Shown here: positions 43,631 to 52,205 of the stretch, one piece after another
Numbering within the stretch: position 1 is the first letter of the stretch
Layout: every line of letters begins with the position of its first letter
NCBI RefSeq assembly: GCF_031624395.1
Contig: NZ_JAMQON010000004.1
Coordinates: 178,988-242,987 of the forward strand
DNA from: Halomicroarcula saliterrae
Lineage (GTDB): Archaea > Halobacteriota > Halobacteria > Halobacteriales > Haloarculaceae
DNA length: 64,000 nt
Direction: 5' to 3'
Notes under the pieces: generated by a model
Database searches by the model: none
Told to the model about the DNA's origin: nothing
Seen by the model: only the letters and a program-made list of their open reading frames with translations
Program-made: the position numbers and the translations under genes

Positions 43631-43918
43631 CGGGAGCAGGCGGCGGACCTTCTGCAGCAGCGACGCCTCGTCCTCGCTCGTCTCCGGCCCCACCACGTCC
43701 TCGTCGGGCAGGATGAGCGTCCGCTCGTCCTCTTTCTCGACGACGATGAGGCCGTCCGCCTTCAGCGCAGCCAGTGCGTCCTCGATCTGGTCGATGGTGA
43801 CGTCCGCTCGCGAGCGTATCTCGAACACCGTCATCCCCTCCTGGTGGCGGTCCGCGAGCGCATCGAGTACCACAACCTCCGTCTCGTCCCGATTGCGGTA
43901 CTCCGGCTTCGCTCTCAT
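43625..43918 (-). CDS. DUF6432-like winged-helix protein
   Basis: The 97-residue product begins MRAKPEYRNRDETEVVVLDA and has a compact winged-helix pattern: TVFEIRSRADVTIDQIEDAL as the recognition helix region, then LKADGLIVVEKEDERTLILP. Haloarchaeal DUF6432 proteins share this start and ending. It is probably a small DNA-binding regulator. ATG 43918 is chosen; a longer frame upstream adds 14 residues without similarity. The stop codons of this gene and the rhodanese-MBL gene meet in the sequence ctatag. Confidence 0.75.
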   Translation of the reverse strand: MRAKPEYRNRDETEVVVLDALADRHQEGMTVFEIRSRADVTIDQIEDALAALKADGLIVVEKEDERTLILPDEDVVGPETSEDEASLLQKVRRLLPL

Positions 43919-44069
43919 ATCACCCCCTAAACCCGGCTGGCTCTTGGCTTTGTCCCTCAACGGTCGGACTCACCGGTCGGAACTGGGACCTGCCGCGAGT
44001 TCCCGACCCGGGAGTTAGTCGACAACGGAATCGTCCTGAAGCCCCGGAACCGACCTCGATCAGAGTGTT

Positions 44070-45173
44070 TCAGTCGTAGTATCTCTCTTCGAGTGTCGTC
44101 CCGTCAGGGAAGGTGTAGTTGAGATACGTCCCTAGTGGGAACGCTTCGTCAGTGGTCATGACGTCCCCGCCCTCCTCGTAGCTCGGGCTCCCCGGTCCAA
44201 TCCGATTCGTCGAATAGTACCGGTCAGAATACGATCTGATGTCTTCCGTTTCAGCGTACTCTCGGGCCCAGTCCAACGTCAGGAAGTTCGTTCGGTACAG
44301 TTCCCCATTAGGGTTCTCTGCACGGAAATAGATTATCTCGGGGACCCAGGACTTGTTTTCTGCAAACTCAGGATTGCCTGTCGCATTCCGATAGGTCTCG
44401 TCGAGATTCGCATAAGTCAGTTCTATGGCAGTATCTATATCAACCATCTCTCTGGTGGTCAGGTTTTCCGCGTCCCACTGGTAGCCAATTATTAGGTAAT
44501 CTTCTTGGGCGTTAGCCCATAGACTCCGCCGGGAGACGTAGCCAGAGAACTGCCCGTTATCTGCGGTGGCGTTCGCAGCGCGGGCAAAGGTGCGACCAAA
44601 CGCTAGATATTTTTCGGTTTCGTTCCATGTTGATTTTGCACCGGCGAATATTCCGGATCCAGCCCGCTCAATAGTAAGATTATACTCGAACGTTTCATTC
44701 GGGTTGTCCGAAGTCACTTCGATGGTATAGTTCCCTGTCTTAGAGAAGGTCCCACCTATTAACTCAACCGTTCCGGAATCACTATTTCTGACAGTTTGAG
44801 TGACGTTGCCGATGGGATTAACAACCCGTAACATCGGTTCACCGCCGTCCGCTTGCATTGTGATATTCGCTTGCGCCCCAGCCTTGACTTCGATTTGGAC
44901 CGGCTCGTAGAACTTATTATCACTAATTGGGTCATCCGTATCAAGCTCACCAGACACCGTGGTGCTCCCGTTATCGGGAATAGCGACCCTACGCAGGTCC
45001 GTTTCATTGTCCGGAACAGGTTCGTCGTCAGAACCACCCAACACGGACGTTGGCGTTGCTCCAGACCTGTCGTCGGAATCCGATAGAATCCCGGAGCATC
45101 CAGCAGTTACCAGTAAAGTGGCGAAGAGGATGCTGAACAGGGTGTGGCGGAATGCAAATTTGCCGTTAGACAT
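44070..45173 (-). CDS. AT-rich lipoprotein with C-terminal domain of unknown function
   Basis: The 367-residue protein starts MSNGKFAFRHTLFSILFATL and has a lipobox ending VTAGC. After a Ser/Asp-rich spacer comes a PPC-like beta domain (about 60-170; NFDNxT-like strands such as GTFSKTGNYTIEVTSDNPNE), then a 190-residue C-terminal region rich in Tyr/Trp/Asn (YLIIGYQWDAENLTTREMVD). The C-terminal region matches no family I recognise. The gene is clearly richer in A/T than its neighbours, and its codons often end in A or T, suggesting acquisition by transfer. It follows the PKD protein gene on the same strand after a 115-bp AT-rich gap. Confidence 0.75.
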   Translation of the reverse strand: MSNGKFAFRHTLFSILFATLLVTAGCSGILSDSDDRSGATPTSVLGGSDDEPVPDNETDLRRVAIPDNGSTTVSGELDTDDPISDNKFYEPVQIEVKAGAQANITMQADGGEPMLRVVNPIGNVTQTVRNSDSGTVELIGGTFSKTGNYTIEVTSDNPNETFEYNLTIERAGSGIFAGAKSTWNETEKYLAFGRTFARAANATADNGQFSGYVSRRSLWANAQEDYLIIGYQWDAENLTTREMVDIDTAIELTYANLDETYRNATGNPEFAENKSWVPEIIYFRAENPNGELYRTNFLTLDWAREYAETEDIRSYSDRYYSTNRIGPGSPSYEEGGDVMTTDEAFPLGTYLNYTFPDGTTLEERYYD

Positions 45174-45285
45174 ATTTATTGTTTATATTTATGTTTCTGT
45201 TTAAATTTTCCTATTAACATTTTTAATACAGTTAGTTAAGAATTTTGTAATAATGATTGAGAAGTGAATAACCGAGAACCACCAC
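45174..45285 (-). promoter_or_regulatory. AT-rich promoter region of the lipoprotein gene
   Basis: Nearly the whole gap is A/T, with runs such as tttatatttatg and attttcctattaac. Several TATA-like strings lie 20-45 bp before ATG 45173. The individual element cannot be picked out reliably. Confidence 0.5.
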
Positions 45286-45297
45286 CTCTTATAAGAG
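45286..45297 (-). terminator. Palindrome at the stop codon of the PKD protein gene
   Basis: The perfect palindrome ctcttataagag includes the TAA stop of the PKD gene and is flanked by ccac/gtgg that could lengthen the stem with one bulge. T-rich sequence follows further downstream. It could act as a transcription or processing end. Confidence 0.45.
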
Positions 45298-46398
45298 TGG
45301 GTTGTTCAGGACGCCATCGCTACCCTCGCTGCTATCGCCATTCTCACTGGGTCCACCGGGCGAGAAATCTAAAGGATCAAATTGGTTGAACGAATCATCG
45401 CTGTCATCGTCATCCAAAATGGGCAAATCTCCATCATCATCGACAAAATAGTCACTGCCCGTGTTATCATCGTTCATCGGGTCGTTCGTTTCGGCCGCTT
45501 CAGTCGTTATGTCAGAGAGCGCTTGACCCTCGGTGACTTTGTACGCGCCTCCGACGGTCTTGCGCAAGTCCCCGGATTCCTGAAGATTGTCCCCGTAATC
45601 TGTGAGTGCGTCTGCCCCGTCACCGCTGTTGAGTTGAATCCCGTCTTCACCGTTGGTATCGAGCACGTAGTCCTGCCCGTCGGGGCCAGTGACGATTTTG
45701 TCTGCCCCCGAACAGCCCCCCGAGGCACAGGTGCTACCGCCGACACCGCTACCACCGCCTCCGCCTTCGACCACCTTGACCGACCACGTCGCGCTTCCGC
45801 GGTTCCCGAGCGTGTCGTAGACGACGGCGCGGACGGCCATCGTGCTTGTGTTGGTGAACGAGTGGGAGAACGACGTGTTCGCGGTGGCACCGTCGAGTGA
45901 CTGGCGATGCACGACCTCGCCGTCGACGACCCAGGCGAGCGTCTGGAGCGGTGCGTTATCTCGACTCACGTTCGCCTCGAAGGTGGTGTTGGAGTCTTGC
46001 AGCGTCACACCCGGTCCGGACAGCGTGACAGCGGGTCCGGTCGCGTTCGTGACGGTGACGTACAGCGTGTCCGAGCGAGTCGCGCCGTCGTCGTCGGTCA
46101 CGGTCAGTGTGACGGTGTACTGCCCGGTGTCGTCGGCGTCGAACTCGGTCCGTCGACAGTCGGGACAGGCCGGACTGGTCGTGTCGCCGCCCGGCGTCTC
46201 GATAGTCCAGGAGACGCCCGCGACCTCGCCGTCGGGGTCGACGGTCCCGTTGGCGTCGAGATGCACCGTCGTGTTGGCCGGGACCGTCTGGTCCACGCCG
46301 GCATCGGCAAGTGGAGCGGTGTTCTCCGCCGCTACGACGCCCCCCGTGGCGGCGAGCAGGCCGATACTCACGAGTGCAACGAGTGTGGCCACGCGCAT
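45289..46398 (-). CDS. Secreted PKD-domain protein
   Basis: The 369-residue protein begins with a Sec signal (MRVATLVALVSIGLLAATGG, cleavage near VVAAEN). Residues about 28-120 form a PKD domain (DAGVDQTVPANTTVHLDANG to GQYTVTLTVTDDDGAT). A second beta domain (about 125-210) has SRDNAPLQTLAWVVDGEVVH. Then come a Gly/Cys stretch (GGGGGSGVGGSTCASGGCSG) and a very acidic C-terminal third with DDDSDDSFNQFDPLDF. No anchor or enzyme motif is seen. It is likely a secreted or surface-bound structural protein. The lower-GC lipoprotein gene follows it. Confidence 0.75.
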   Translation of the reverse strand: MRVATLVALVSIGLLAATGGVVAAENTAPLADAGVDQTVPANTTVHLDANGTVDPDGEVAGVSWTIETPGGDTTSPACPDCRRTEFDADDTGQYTVTLTVTDDDGATRSDTLYVTVTNATGPAVTLSGPGVTLQDSNTTFEANVSRDNAPLQTLAWVVDGEVVHRQSLDGATANTSFSHSFTNTSTMAVRAVVYDTLGNRGSATWSVKVVEGGGGGSGVGGSTCASGGCSGADKIVTGPDGQDYVLDTNGEDGIQLNSGDGADALTDYGDNLQESGDLRKTVGGAYKVTEGQALSDITTEAAETNDPMNDDNTGSDYFVDDDGDLPILDDDDSDDSFNQFDPLDFSPGGPSENGDSSEGSDGVLNNPLL

Positions 46399-46540
46399 TG
46401 GAAAGTGTTGGTCGCCGTACCCATTATAAAATTACGCATCAGATATCAAGGAAGGAAGGGAGCGGGCGCGGAGTGTGGCGGTATCGGCGTGGACGACAGA
46501 CGGGCAGAGTTTAAGTAGGTCACAGCAACATTGACAGACA

Positions 46541-47347
46541 ATGGGTCTCAAATGCTCCGTCATCGGGCACAAGTACGGTGAGGCGGCGGTCGAACGGGAA
46601 CGCGAGGAACAGGGCAGCGAGGTCGTCATCACGATTCAGGAACGCGAGACCTGCGAACGATGTGGGAAGACGCGAATCGTTTCCGAGAACAAGGAAGTGA
46701 CCGCCATCGAGACGCCGTCCGATATCGCGGGCGACATGATCGACGACGAGGAGACAGCGACAGAGGAGGCGGAGCCAGCGGACGACGACGACGAGGAATC
46801 AGAGCCAGCGGTGGCGGACGACGAGAGCGCCGAAGTGGACGCCGCCGTCGACGCCGTGGACCCCGGCGCCGACGACGCGGAGATTCTCGACGACGGTGAC
46901 GAGGAGCCCGCGGGTGGAGACAGCGAGCTAGAGAACCCCTCGACGGAGGTGTCTATCGAGGACGCCGAAGAGAACGAGCCGCCACTCGACGCCGAAGAAG
47001 CGGCTGTCGCAAGCGACCCGGAGTCGGACGACGGCATGATAATCGACGGCGACGACGAGGACGACTCGGTGGCCGATGACCGACAGCCCGGTGAGTGGCC
47101 AGCGGAGCCGGACGACGAAGCGGACGACTGGGTTCCGGAGACGGGCGTCGCCGAGTCGGAACCGTCTGACGACGGTGACGGGGCCACAGACGTCGAGCCC
47201 TTCGGCGGGTCGGCGGTGACCGTCCCGAGCGGCCAGTTCCACTGCCCGAAGTGTGAGTTCACTACCGACGTTGCGTCGAGTTCGCTGCGAGCGGGCGATT
47301 TCTGCCCGGAGTGTCACAAGGGCGCGCTCGTCAACACTGGGGAGTGA
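46541..47347 (+). CDS. Acidic zinc-ribbon protein (DUF7093-like)
   Basis: The 268-residue protein has a Cys pair near each end: CERCGKTRIV (about 38-47) and CPKCEFTTDV plus CPECHKGALV (about 232-262). Between them is a stretch of about 160 residues that is almost entirely Asp/Glu/Ala and presumably disordered. The start MGLKCSVIGHKYGEAAVERE matches small haloarchaeal proteins of the DUF7093 type. The zinc ends suggest nucleic-acid or protein binding; the role is unknown. A strong hairpin immediately follows the stop. Confidence 0.78.
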   Translation: MGLKCSVIGHKYGEAAVEREREEQGSEVVITIQERETCERCGKTRIVSENKEVTAIETPSDIAGDMIDDEETATEEAEPADDDDEESEPAVADDESAEVDAAVDAVDPGADDAEILDDGDEEPAGGDSELENPSTEVSIEDAEENEPPLDAEEAAVASDPESDDGMIIDGDDEDDSVADDRQPGEWPAEPDDEADDWVPETGVAESEPSDDGDGATDVEPFGGSAVTVPSGQFHCPKCEFTTDVASSSLRAGDFCPECHKGALVNTGE

Positions 47348-47366
47348 GCGACCGCTTCACGGTCGC
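47348..47366 (+). terminator. Perfect 7-bp hairpin directly after the zinc-ribbon protein stop
   Basis: The sequence gcgaccg-cttca-cggtcgc begins at the base after the TGA stop of the acidic zinc protein. No T-run follows closely, so it may act as an RNA 3'-end or processing structure rather than a classical terminator. Confidence 0.45.
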
Positions 47367-47454
47367 GATAGCGGGGAGAACGAACAAAGCGAGTTGACCG
47401 AGCTCACCGGGAGTGAACGCAAAGGGTAAGACGGCGCCTTGCAAAACGTCGCCC

Positions 47455-47847
47455 ATGCGAGAGTACAAGATGCGACGCGGCGAGCACCTCGAAGATCGCG
47501 TCCCTGATATGGAAGCGTTCGTCGAGGAGTACTTCGGTGACATCACCGATACGGAGGAACACAACGGTAGCGACCTGCTTGTCGTCGACGAACCGGACAA
47601 CCCCGTCTTCGACAGGGTCGTCGCCGGGACCGTCTCCTACGGGAGCAAGAAGGACAAGCTGGCGCTGCACATCGACGAACGGCCGGCCGAGGAGGTCATC
47701 GCGGAGGGGCACGTCGACGCCGCCGAAGACGCCGTCAGCAAGAAGAACAACTTCCTCGAAGAGGCGACCGGGCGCGACGCCAAGGCCCGCCGCGATTCGC
47801 TGAAACGCGACGTCGAGGACGACGCCGACAAGCCGGACAGCGTCTGA
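47455..47847 (+). CDS. DUF5611 family protein
   Basis: The 130-residue acidic protein begins MREYKMRRGEHLEDRVPDME and carries the family strings NPVFDRVVAGTVSYGSKKDK and FLEEATGRDAKARRDSLKRD. DUF5611 proteins are widespread in haloarchaea with no known function. It has no membrane, signal or metal motif. ATG 47455 is chosen as the family start; an upstream ATG would add 14 residues of unrelated sequence. It converges with the ABC exporter genes. Confidence 0.85.
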   Translation: MREYKMRRGEHLEDRVPDMEAFVEEYFGDITDTEEHNGSDLLVVDEPDNPVFDRVVAGTVSYGSKKDKLALHIDERPAEEVIAEGHVDAAEDAVSKKNNFLEEATGRDAKARRDSLKRDVEDDADKPDSV

Positions 47848-47951
47848 GCCGAGCTGGGACAGTTTTCTCGCCGTCACCCATAAATACGTTCGTGACATAC
47901 GTTCACACACGCCCTGCCGGAGGCGAACAGAAGTATCCGGAGCACCGACGG

Positions 47952-47968
47952 CCCCGCTGGTCGCGGGG
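47952..47968. terminator. GC hairpin between convergent genes
   Basis: ccccgc-tggtc-gcgggg is a perfect 6-bp stem midway between the convergent DUF5611 and ABC permease genes. It could serve either strand as an end structure. The rest of 47848-48104 shows nothing else recognisable. Confidence 0.35.
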
Positions 47969-48104
47969 TCTGCCCCCTGTCATAGTTTGTCCGCTCCGCC
48001 GGAAGCGGTCCCAATCCGGCACACCACGGCACGTCCGGTTCGTCAGCAGCGAGGTCAAGTCCGAGTCGTTCTACCCCACCGTCGGACCCTCGGGGACGTG
48101 GTCG

Positions 48105-48872
48105 TTACTCGGACAGCCCGTATCCCCGCTTGAACAGCGAGAAATCGATAGCCAGAACGGCCACCGTCGCACCGGAGAGCACGAGCAGGGAGGTGGTGGG
48201 GTCGATTTCGGTGACGCCGATCATCCCGTAGCGAACCCCGTTGACCATGTAGACCATGGGGTTGAACAGCGAGACGGTCCGCCAGACCGGCGGGAGGACT
48301 TCGAGCGAGTAGAAGACGGCGCCGAAGAACACCAGCGGGCGGAGGATGAACTGGTTCATCACCGTCAGGTAGTCGAAGTCGCTCGCCCACAGGCCGCCGA
48401 TGACGCCGAGACCACCGAACAGCGTCGTAATCAGCAGGATGAACGCGGTCAGGTAGAGCGGGTTAGCGACCGGAACGGACGTGAATATCAGCCCGACACC
48501 GATTATCAGCAGCGACGTGATGATACCCCGCAGCGCGCTCGCGGCCACGTACGCGGACACCATATCCCGGTTCGACATCGGTGACGTCAGGACGGCCTGG
48601 ATGTACTCGTTCCACCTGCCGTGGAAGATGGTAAACGAGGCGTTCTCGAAGCTGTCCGAGATAGCGCCCAGAACGACCAGTCCCGGCAGGACGAACTGGA
48701 TGTAGCTGACGCCGGCGATCGAGCCGATTCGGCTACCGAGAATCACGCCGAAAACCGAGAAATACAGCGCGTTCGTGATAATCGGCGGCAGGAACGTGTT
48801 GTACGGTCGTCTGACGAATCGGAGGATTTCCCGTCGGATGAGGGTCTTGAGCTGGGTCGTGTTCTGATTCAT
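48105..48872 (-). CDS. ABC-2 type permease (drug exporter type)
   Basis: The 255-residue protein has six membrane helices and the ABC-2 signature near the end (FFGAVFYSLEVLPPVWRTVS then LFNPMVYMVNGVRYGM), typical of the YadH/DrrB family. It starts MNQNTTQLKTLIRREILRFV; an ATG at 48905 would add 11 residues. The partner ATPase gene ends 88 bp upstream of it on the same strand, and together they form an exporter of unknown substrate, probably a lipid-like or drug-like molecule. Confidence 0.9.
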   Translation of the reverse strand: MNQNTTQLKTLIRREILRFVRRPYNTFLPPIITNALYFSVFGVILGSRIGSIAGVSYIQFVLPGLVVLGAISDSFENASFTIFHGRWNEYIQAVLTSPMSNRDMVSAYVAASALRGIITSLLIIGVGLIFTSVPVANPLYLTAFILLITTLFGGLGVIGGLWASDFDYLTVMNQFILRPLVFFGAVFYSLEVLPPVWRTVSLFNPMVYMVNGVRYGMIGVTEIDPTTSLLVLSGATVAVLAIDFSLFKRGYGLSE

Positions 48873-48960
48873 GCTGTCGCTCCGTTGGCTGTGGACTGTG
48901 TCCACTGAGCTGCGCTGTGTGCGGTCCAGCGACCGGAGCAGGGGGCGCCACCGTCGCGGC

Positions 48961-49905
48961 TCACGCCGACACCTCCGCGTACTCGCGGTCGTCGCGGGTC
49001 AGGTCGACGAACACCTCTTCGAGCGAGGCCCGGCGGATGTCGAGCGAGGTCACGGTGTGACCCTGACGTTCGAGTTCGCGCATGAGTTCGGGGGCGGTCT
49101 GGCTGCCGCCGGCGGCGGTGACGCTGAGTCCGTCGTCGGTGACGGCGACCTCGGTGACGCCGTCCACGTCGAGCCGCGGCGCCGTCCGTGGCGGGTCGGC
49201 CAGTCCGATGTCGATGGTGTCGGTGCCACGCGACATCAGGTCGCCCGGGGTGGCCACCTCGACTTTCCGTCCGCTGTCCATGATAGCGACCCGGTCACAG
49301 AGCCGTTCGGCCTCCTCGATGTAGTGGGTGGTGAGCAGGATGGTCGTCCCCTCGTCGTTCATCCGGTTGATGATGTTCCAGAGGTCGTGGCGAAGTTGCA
49401 CGTCGACGCCCGCGGTCGGCTCGTCGAGAATCAGCAGGTCCGGGTCCGAGACGAGCGCGCGGGCGAGCACGAACCGTCGCTTCATTCCGCCCGAGAGCCA
49501 GTCGAAACGGGTGTCGCGTTTGTCCCAGATGCCGACGGTCTTCAGGGCCTCCTCGGCCCGGCGGCGGGCCTCGGTGCTGCCGATACCGTGGTAGCCGGCT
49601 TTGTGTTCGAGCACCTCGATGATGGGGAAAAAGCGGTCGACGTTGAACTCCTGTGGGGCGAGTCCGATGCGGTCGCGGGCCTCCCGGTAGTCGGCCTCGA
49701 CGTCGAAGCCGAACACCTCGGCGGTGCCGCTGTCTCCCTGAACGAGGCCGACGAGCGTGTTGATGAACGTCGTCTTGCCGGCGCCGTTTGGTCCGAGCAG
49801 TCCGAAAAACTCGCCGCGGTCGACGGTCAGGTCCAGTCCGTCGAGCGCCTGCACGTCGCCGTAGCGTTTCCGTAACTCGCGTGTTCGAATGGCCGGTTCA
49901 GTCAT
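48961..49905 (-). CDS. ABC transporter ATP-binding protein (YadG/DrrA type)
   Basis: The 314-residue ATPase has Walker A GPNGAGKTTF, signature LSGGMKRRFVLAR, Walker B LLILDEPTAGVD and the H-loop TTHYIEEAE. The extra C-terminal 90 residues (DTIDIGLADPPR to EVFVDLTRDDREY) are the regulatory domain of DrrA/YadG-like exporters. MTEPAIRTRELRK at 49905 is the chosen start; MVM two codons upstream is possible. It pairs with the permease gene downstream. Confidence 0.93.
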   Translation of the reverse strand: MTEPAIRTRELRKRYGDVQALDGLDLTVDRGEFFGLLGPNGAGKTTFINTLVGLVQGDSGTAEVFGFDVEADYREARDRIGLAPQEFNVDRFFPIIEVLEHKAGYHGIGSTEARRRAEEALKTVGIWDKRDTRFDWLSGGMKRRFVLARALVSDPDLLILDEPTAGVDVQLRHDLWNIINRMNDEGTTILLTTHYIEEAERLCDRVAIMDSGRKVEVATPGDLMSRGTDTIDIGLADPPRTAPRLDVDGVTEVAVTDDGLSVTAAGGSQTAPELMRELERQGHTVTSLDIRRASLEEVFVDLTRDDREYAEVSA

Positions 49906-49980
49906 CACCACCTCTATCGGGCCGACACCGAAAAGGACATTGAAGCCGGCTAGCCGGTCCGAGGCGTGCGAACTGGTAGC

Positions 49981-50340
49981 TTACTCCCCGAGCCGTTCGC
50001 GCGAGACGGTGACCCCGGCCGGCGTGATGATTAGCTGGTCGTCGTCCTTCTGGACGATGTCGCCGCCGACCTCGTTGGCGACCTGCTTGAGCTCGTCGCT
50101 GATGTGTTCCATGGTCCGGTCCTGCGTGGAGTGGCGCGTGATGTCGGCGATGACGATGTCGCCGTCGTAGACGGCGTCCTTGATGTCGATGACGTCCTTC
50201 GAGCCGCTGATACGGGCGATTCGGACCTGTCGCTCGGACTCGACGCTCGTCGTATCGTAGTTGTCGGCGTTCAGTTCGACGTAGTCGTCGGTCTTCCGGG
50301 ATGGCCCCGACTCGCCGAGAATCTTGCTCATTAGTCCCAT
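49981..50340 (-). CDS. sepF: Archaeal cell-division protein SepF
   Basis: The 119-residue protein has the length and layout of haloarchaeal SepF: an amphipathic N-terminal membrane-binding helix (MGLMSKILGES), a short linker and the SepF core (VRIARISGSKDVIDIKDAVY, DGDIVIADITRHSTQDRTME, IVQKDDDQLIITPAGV). SepF anchors FtsZ (FtsZ2) to the membrane at the division site in Haloferax. The start at 50340 is set by the amphipathic helix. It is monocistronic here and next to the ABC exporter genes without obvious link. Confidence 0.92.
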   Translation of the reverse strand: MGLMSKILGESGPSRKTDDYVELNADNYDTTSVESERQVRIARISGSKDVIDIKDAVYDGDIVIADITRHSTQDRTMEHISDELKQVANEVGGDIVQKDDDQLIITPAGVTVSRERLGE

Positions 50341-50481
50341 ATCCCACCGGGCGGGCGCTACCCGTTTCAACTTTTCGTCAGACGGATATTTGTTCCGGCG
50401 TCAGGCGGCGAAATATTCCCGGACACGGCCGTTGACACCGGCAGCGAAACGGCAGCAGTGTCCACGCGACTCGGAGCCCGC

Positions 50482-50964
50482 TCAGACCGAGAACTCGAAC
50501 AGGTCGTCACCCACGTGGTGGATGGACTTGACGACCTTCCCCGACTCGCCGACCATGTCGTCGCCGTCGGCCATCGCCCGGCCGACCGCGAGGAACTTCC
50601 CGTGGGTCTCCTCGTTGATGACGACCAAGTCACCCTCGCTGATGTCGTCGTCGGCCTCGGTGATGCCCGGCCGCATGATGTCGGCGCCGTCGGAGACGAA
50701 CGAGATAGCGCCCGTGTCGACGGTGACGACGTGTCTCTCCGGCGGGTGCGCGTTCGCGCCTTCGACGGTGAGGAACGGTTCGTCGTCTTCGACATAGAGG
50801 ACGTGTGGCTCGCCGTCGACGAGGACGACGTCCCAGTCGCTGTCCTCGAACTCGACTTTCTCGAAGCTGTCGGCGTCCAGTTCGACACCGAGGTTGTCGG
50901 CGAGCGCGTCGGCGATGTCGTCGACCGCGTCCGAGCGGAGGTGGTGGCGCGATTTGACGTTCAT
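50482..50964 (-). CDS. PUA-domain RNA-binding protein
   Basis: The 160-residue protein has an N-terminal alpha/beta part (MNVKSRHHLRSDAVDDIADA) and a C-terminal PUA domain from about 80 on (HVVTVDTGAISFVSDGADIM, RPGITEADDDISEGDLVVIN, FLAVGRAMADGDDM). This is the MCT-1/Tma20-like archaeal PUA family, thought to act on tRNA or ribosomes. ATG 50964 is chosen; a longer frame to 51051 lacks family similarity. It is upstream of sepF on the same strand. Confidence 0.88.
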   Translation of the reverse strand: MNVKSRHHLRSDAVDDIADALADNLGVELDADSFEKVEFEDSDWDVVLVDGEPHVLYVEDDEPFLTVEGANAHPPERHVVTVDTGAISFVSDGADIMRPGITEADDDISEGDLVVINEETHGKFLAVGRAMADGDDMVGESGKVVKSIHHVGDDLFEFSV

Positions 50965-51099
50965 ACGAGCGACTGCGCGGTCATCGGGCGTAAGCGTAAC
51001 GAAGCCCGGAAGAGCCACGCACCATCGCTGGTGCGGTGGTCCGGCAAGCACGCCACATGTGAAGCAACGTGTATACGAAGGTCGGCGGCACGTGCGGGC

Positions 51100-51243
51100 A
51101 TGGAGACCGAAGAGACGACAGTCAGCAGCCGGGGGAGAGTGACGAGTCCGGTCGACATCCGCCAGCGCCCGGATACCGGGGCAGGTGATAGGCTGCGCCG
51201 GAGCCTGGGCGAGGCCGGGTCGCTGCGCGTGCCTATCGTTTAG
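51100..51243 (+). pseudogene. Short, degenerate AbrB/SpoVT-like fragment
   Basis: A 47-codon frame reads METEETTVSSRGRVTSPVDI then RQRPDTGAGDRLRRSLGEAG. The order is that of a haloarchaeal AbrB/MazE N-terminal domain (usually TVSSRGxVTIP-DIR-RLGIDAGDRL-W). Key positions differ: IP has become SP and the helix carries a Pro, and the protein stops at about 47 residues, before the usual C-terminal part. It looks like a decaying antitoxin-type regulator, though a small functional protein is possible. No toxin gene (PIN domain) is beside it. Confidence 0.5.
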
Positions 51244-51293
51244 CTTGCGGTCCCCGAGGCGAGCCTTTAGTTCCGGGCGCCCGTAGCAGGTCT

Positions 51294-52205
51294 ATGCGCG
51301 TCGTCACCCTGTTGCCGTCCGCCACGGAGATAGTCTACGCGCTCGGGGTCGAACCGGTCGGGGTGTCACACGAGTGTGACTACCCGCCGGCGGCCCGCGA
51401 GCAGCCCTCGGTCAACCGCTCCCGGGTCGACCCCGAGGCGTCGAGCAGCGAGATAAACGAGCAGGTCGCCGAGGCCGAGGAGGCCGACGGCGTCTACGCC
51501 GTCGACCGCGAGACGCTGGCCGAGCTAGAGCCCGACGTGGTCGTTACGCAAGGCGTCTGTGACGTGTGTGCCGTCGACCACGTCCTGGTGGCCGACGCCG
51601 TTGCCGAGCTGGGACTCGACGCCGACGTGCTGACGCTGGACGTGCATAGCCTCGACGGGCTCTTCGACTCTATCCACCGCGTCGGGGCGGCTATCGACCG
51701 CGAGGAGCGGGCGACGGAGGTCGTGGCGAACCTCCGCGAGCGAGTGGCCGCCGTCGAGACGACCGCCGCGCGTGCGGACGACACGCCCAGCGTGGCGGTG
51801 CTGGACTGGCTCGACCCGGTGATGGTCGCGGGCCACTGGATTCCCGGGATGGTCGAACTGGCCGGTGGTGAGTACGCCATGGCCGAGCCCGGCGCCCACT
51901 CGCGGCCCCGCGAGTGGACCGAAGTACGGGCGTACGACCCCGACGTGCTGGTGGCGGCCCCCTGCGGGTTCGACGTCGAACAGACCCGCGAGAACCTCGC
52001 CGACGTGACCGAGCGCCCCGGCTTCGACGACCTCGGGGCGGTACGCGACGAACGGGCCTACGTCGTCGACGGTCATCACTTCGTGAACCGCTCTGGGCCG
52101 CGGCTGGTCGAGACGCTGGAATTTCTGGCGGCGCTGTGTCACCCGGACCTGTTCGACACACCGCCCCGCGATGCGATGGTCGAACTGGACCCGCTCCGGG
52201 CGTGA
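51294..52205 (+). CDS. Cobalamin-binding periplasmic-type protein (BtuF-like), cytoplasmic form
   Basis: The 303-residue protein has the helical-backbone binding-protein fold of BtuF/FepB: VTLLPSATEIVYALGVEPVG, DVVVTQGVCDVCAVDHVLVA and ARADDTPSVAVLDWLDPVMV. It starts directly at MRVVTLLPSATE with no signal peptide or lipobox, so it is probably cytoplasmic, as in several haloarchaeal proteins of this family linked to corrinoid salvage. No BtuC/BtuD transporter genes are beside it. The ligand could be cobamide or another corrinoid. Confidence 0.82.
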   Translation: MRVVTLLPSATEIVYALGVEPVGVSHECDYPPAAREQPSVNRSRVDPEASSSEINEQVAEAEEADGVYAVDRETLAELEPDVVVTQGVCDVCAVDHVLVADAVAELGLDADVLTLDVHSLDGLFDSIHRVGAAIDREERATEVVANLRERVAAVETTAARADDTPSVAVLDWLDPVMVAGHWIPGMVELAGGEYAMAEPGAHSRPREWTEVRAYDPDVLVAAPCGFDVEQTRENLADVTERPGFDDLGAVRDERAYVVDGHHFVNRSGPRLVETLEFLAALCHPDLFDTPPRDAMVELDPLRA

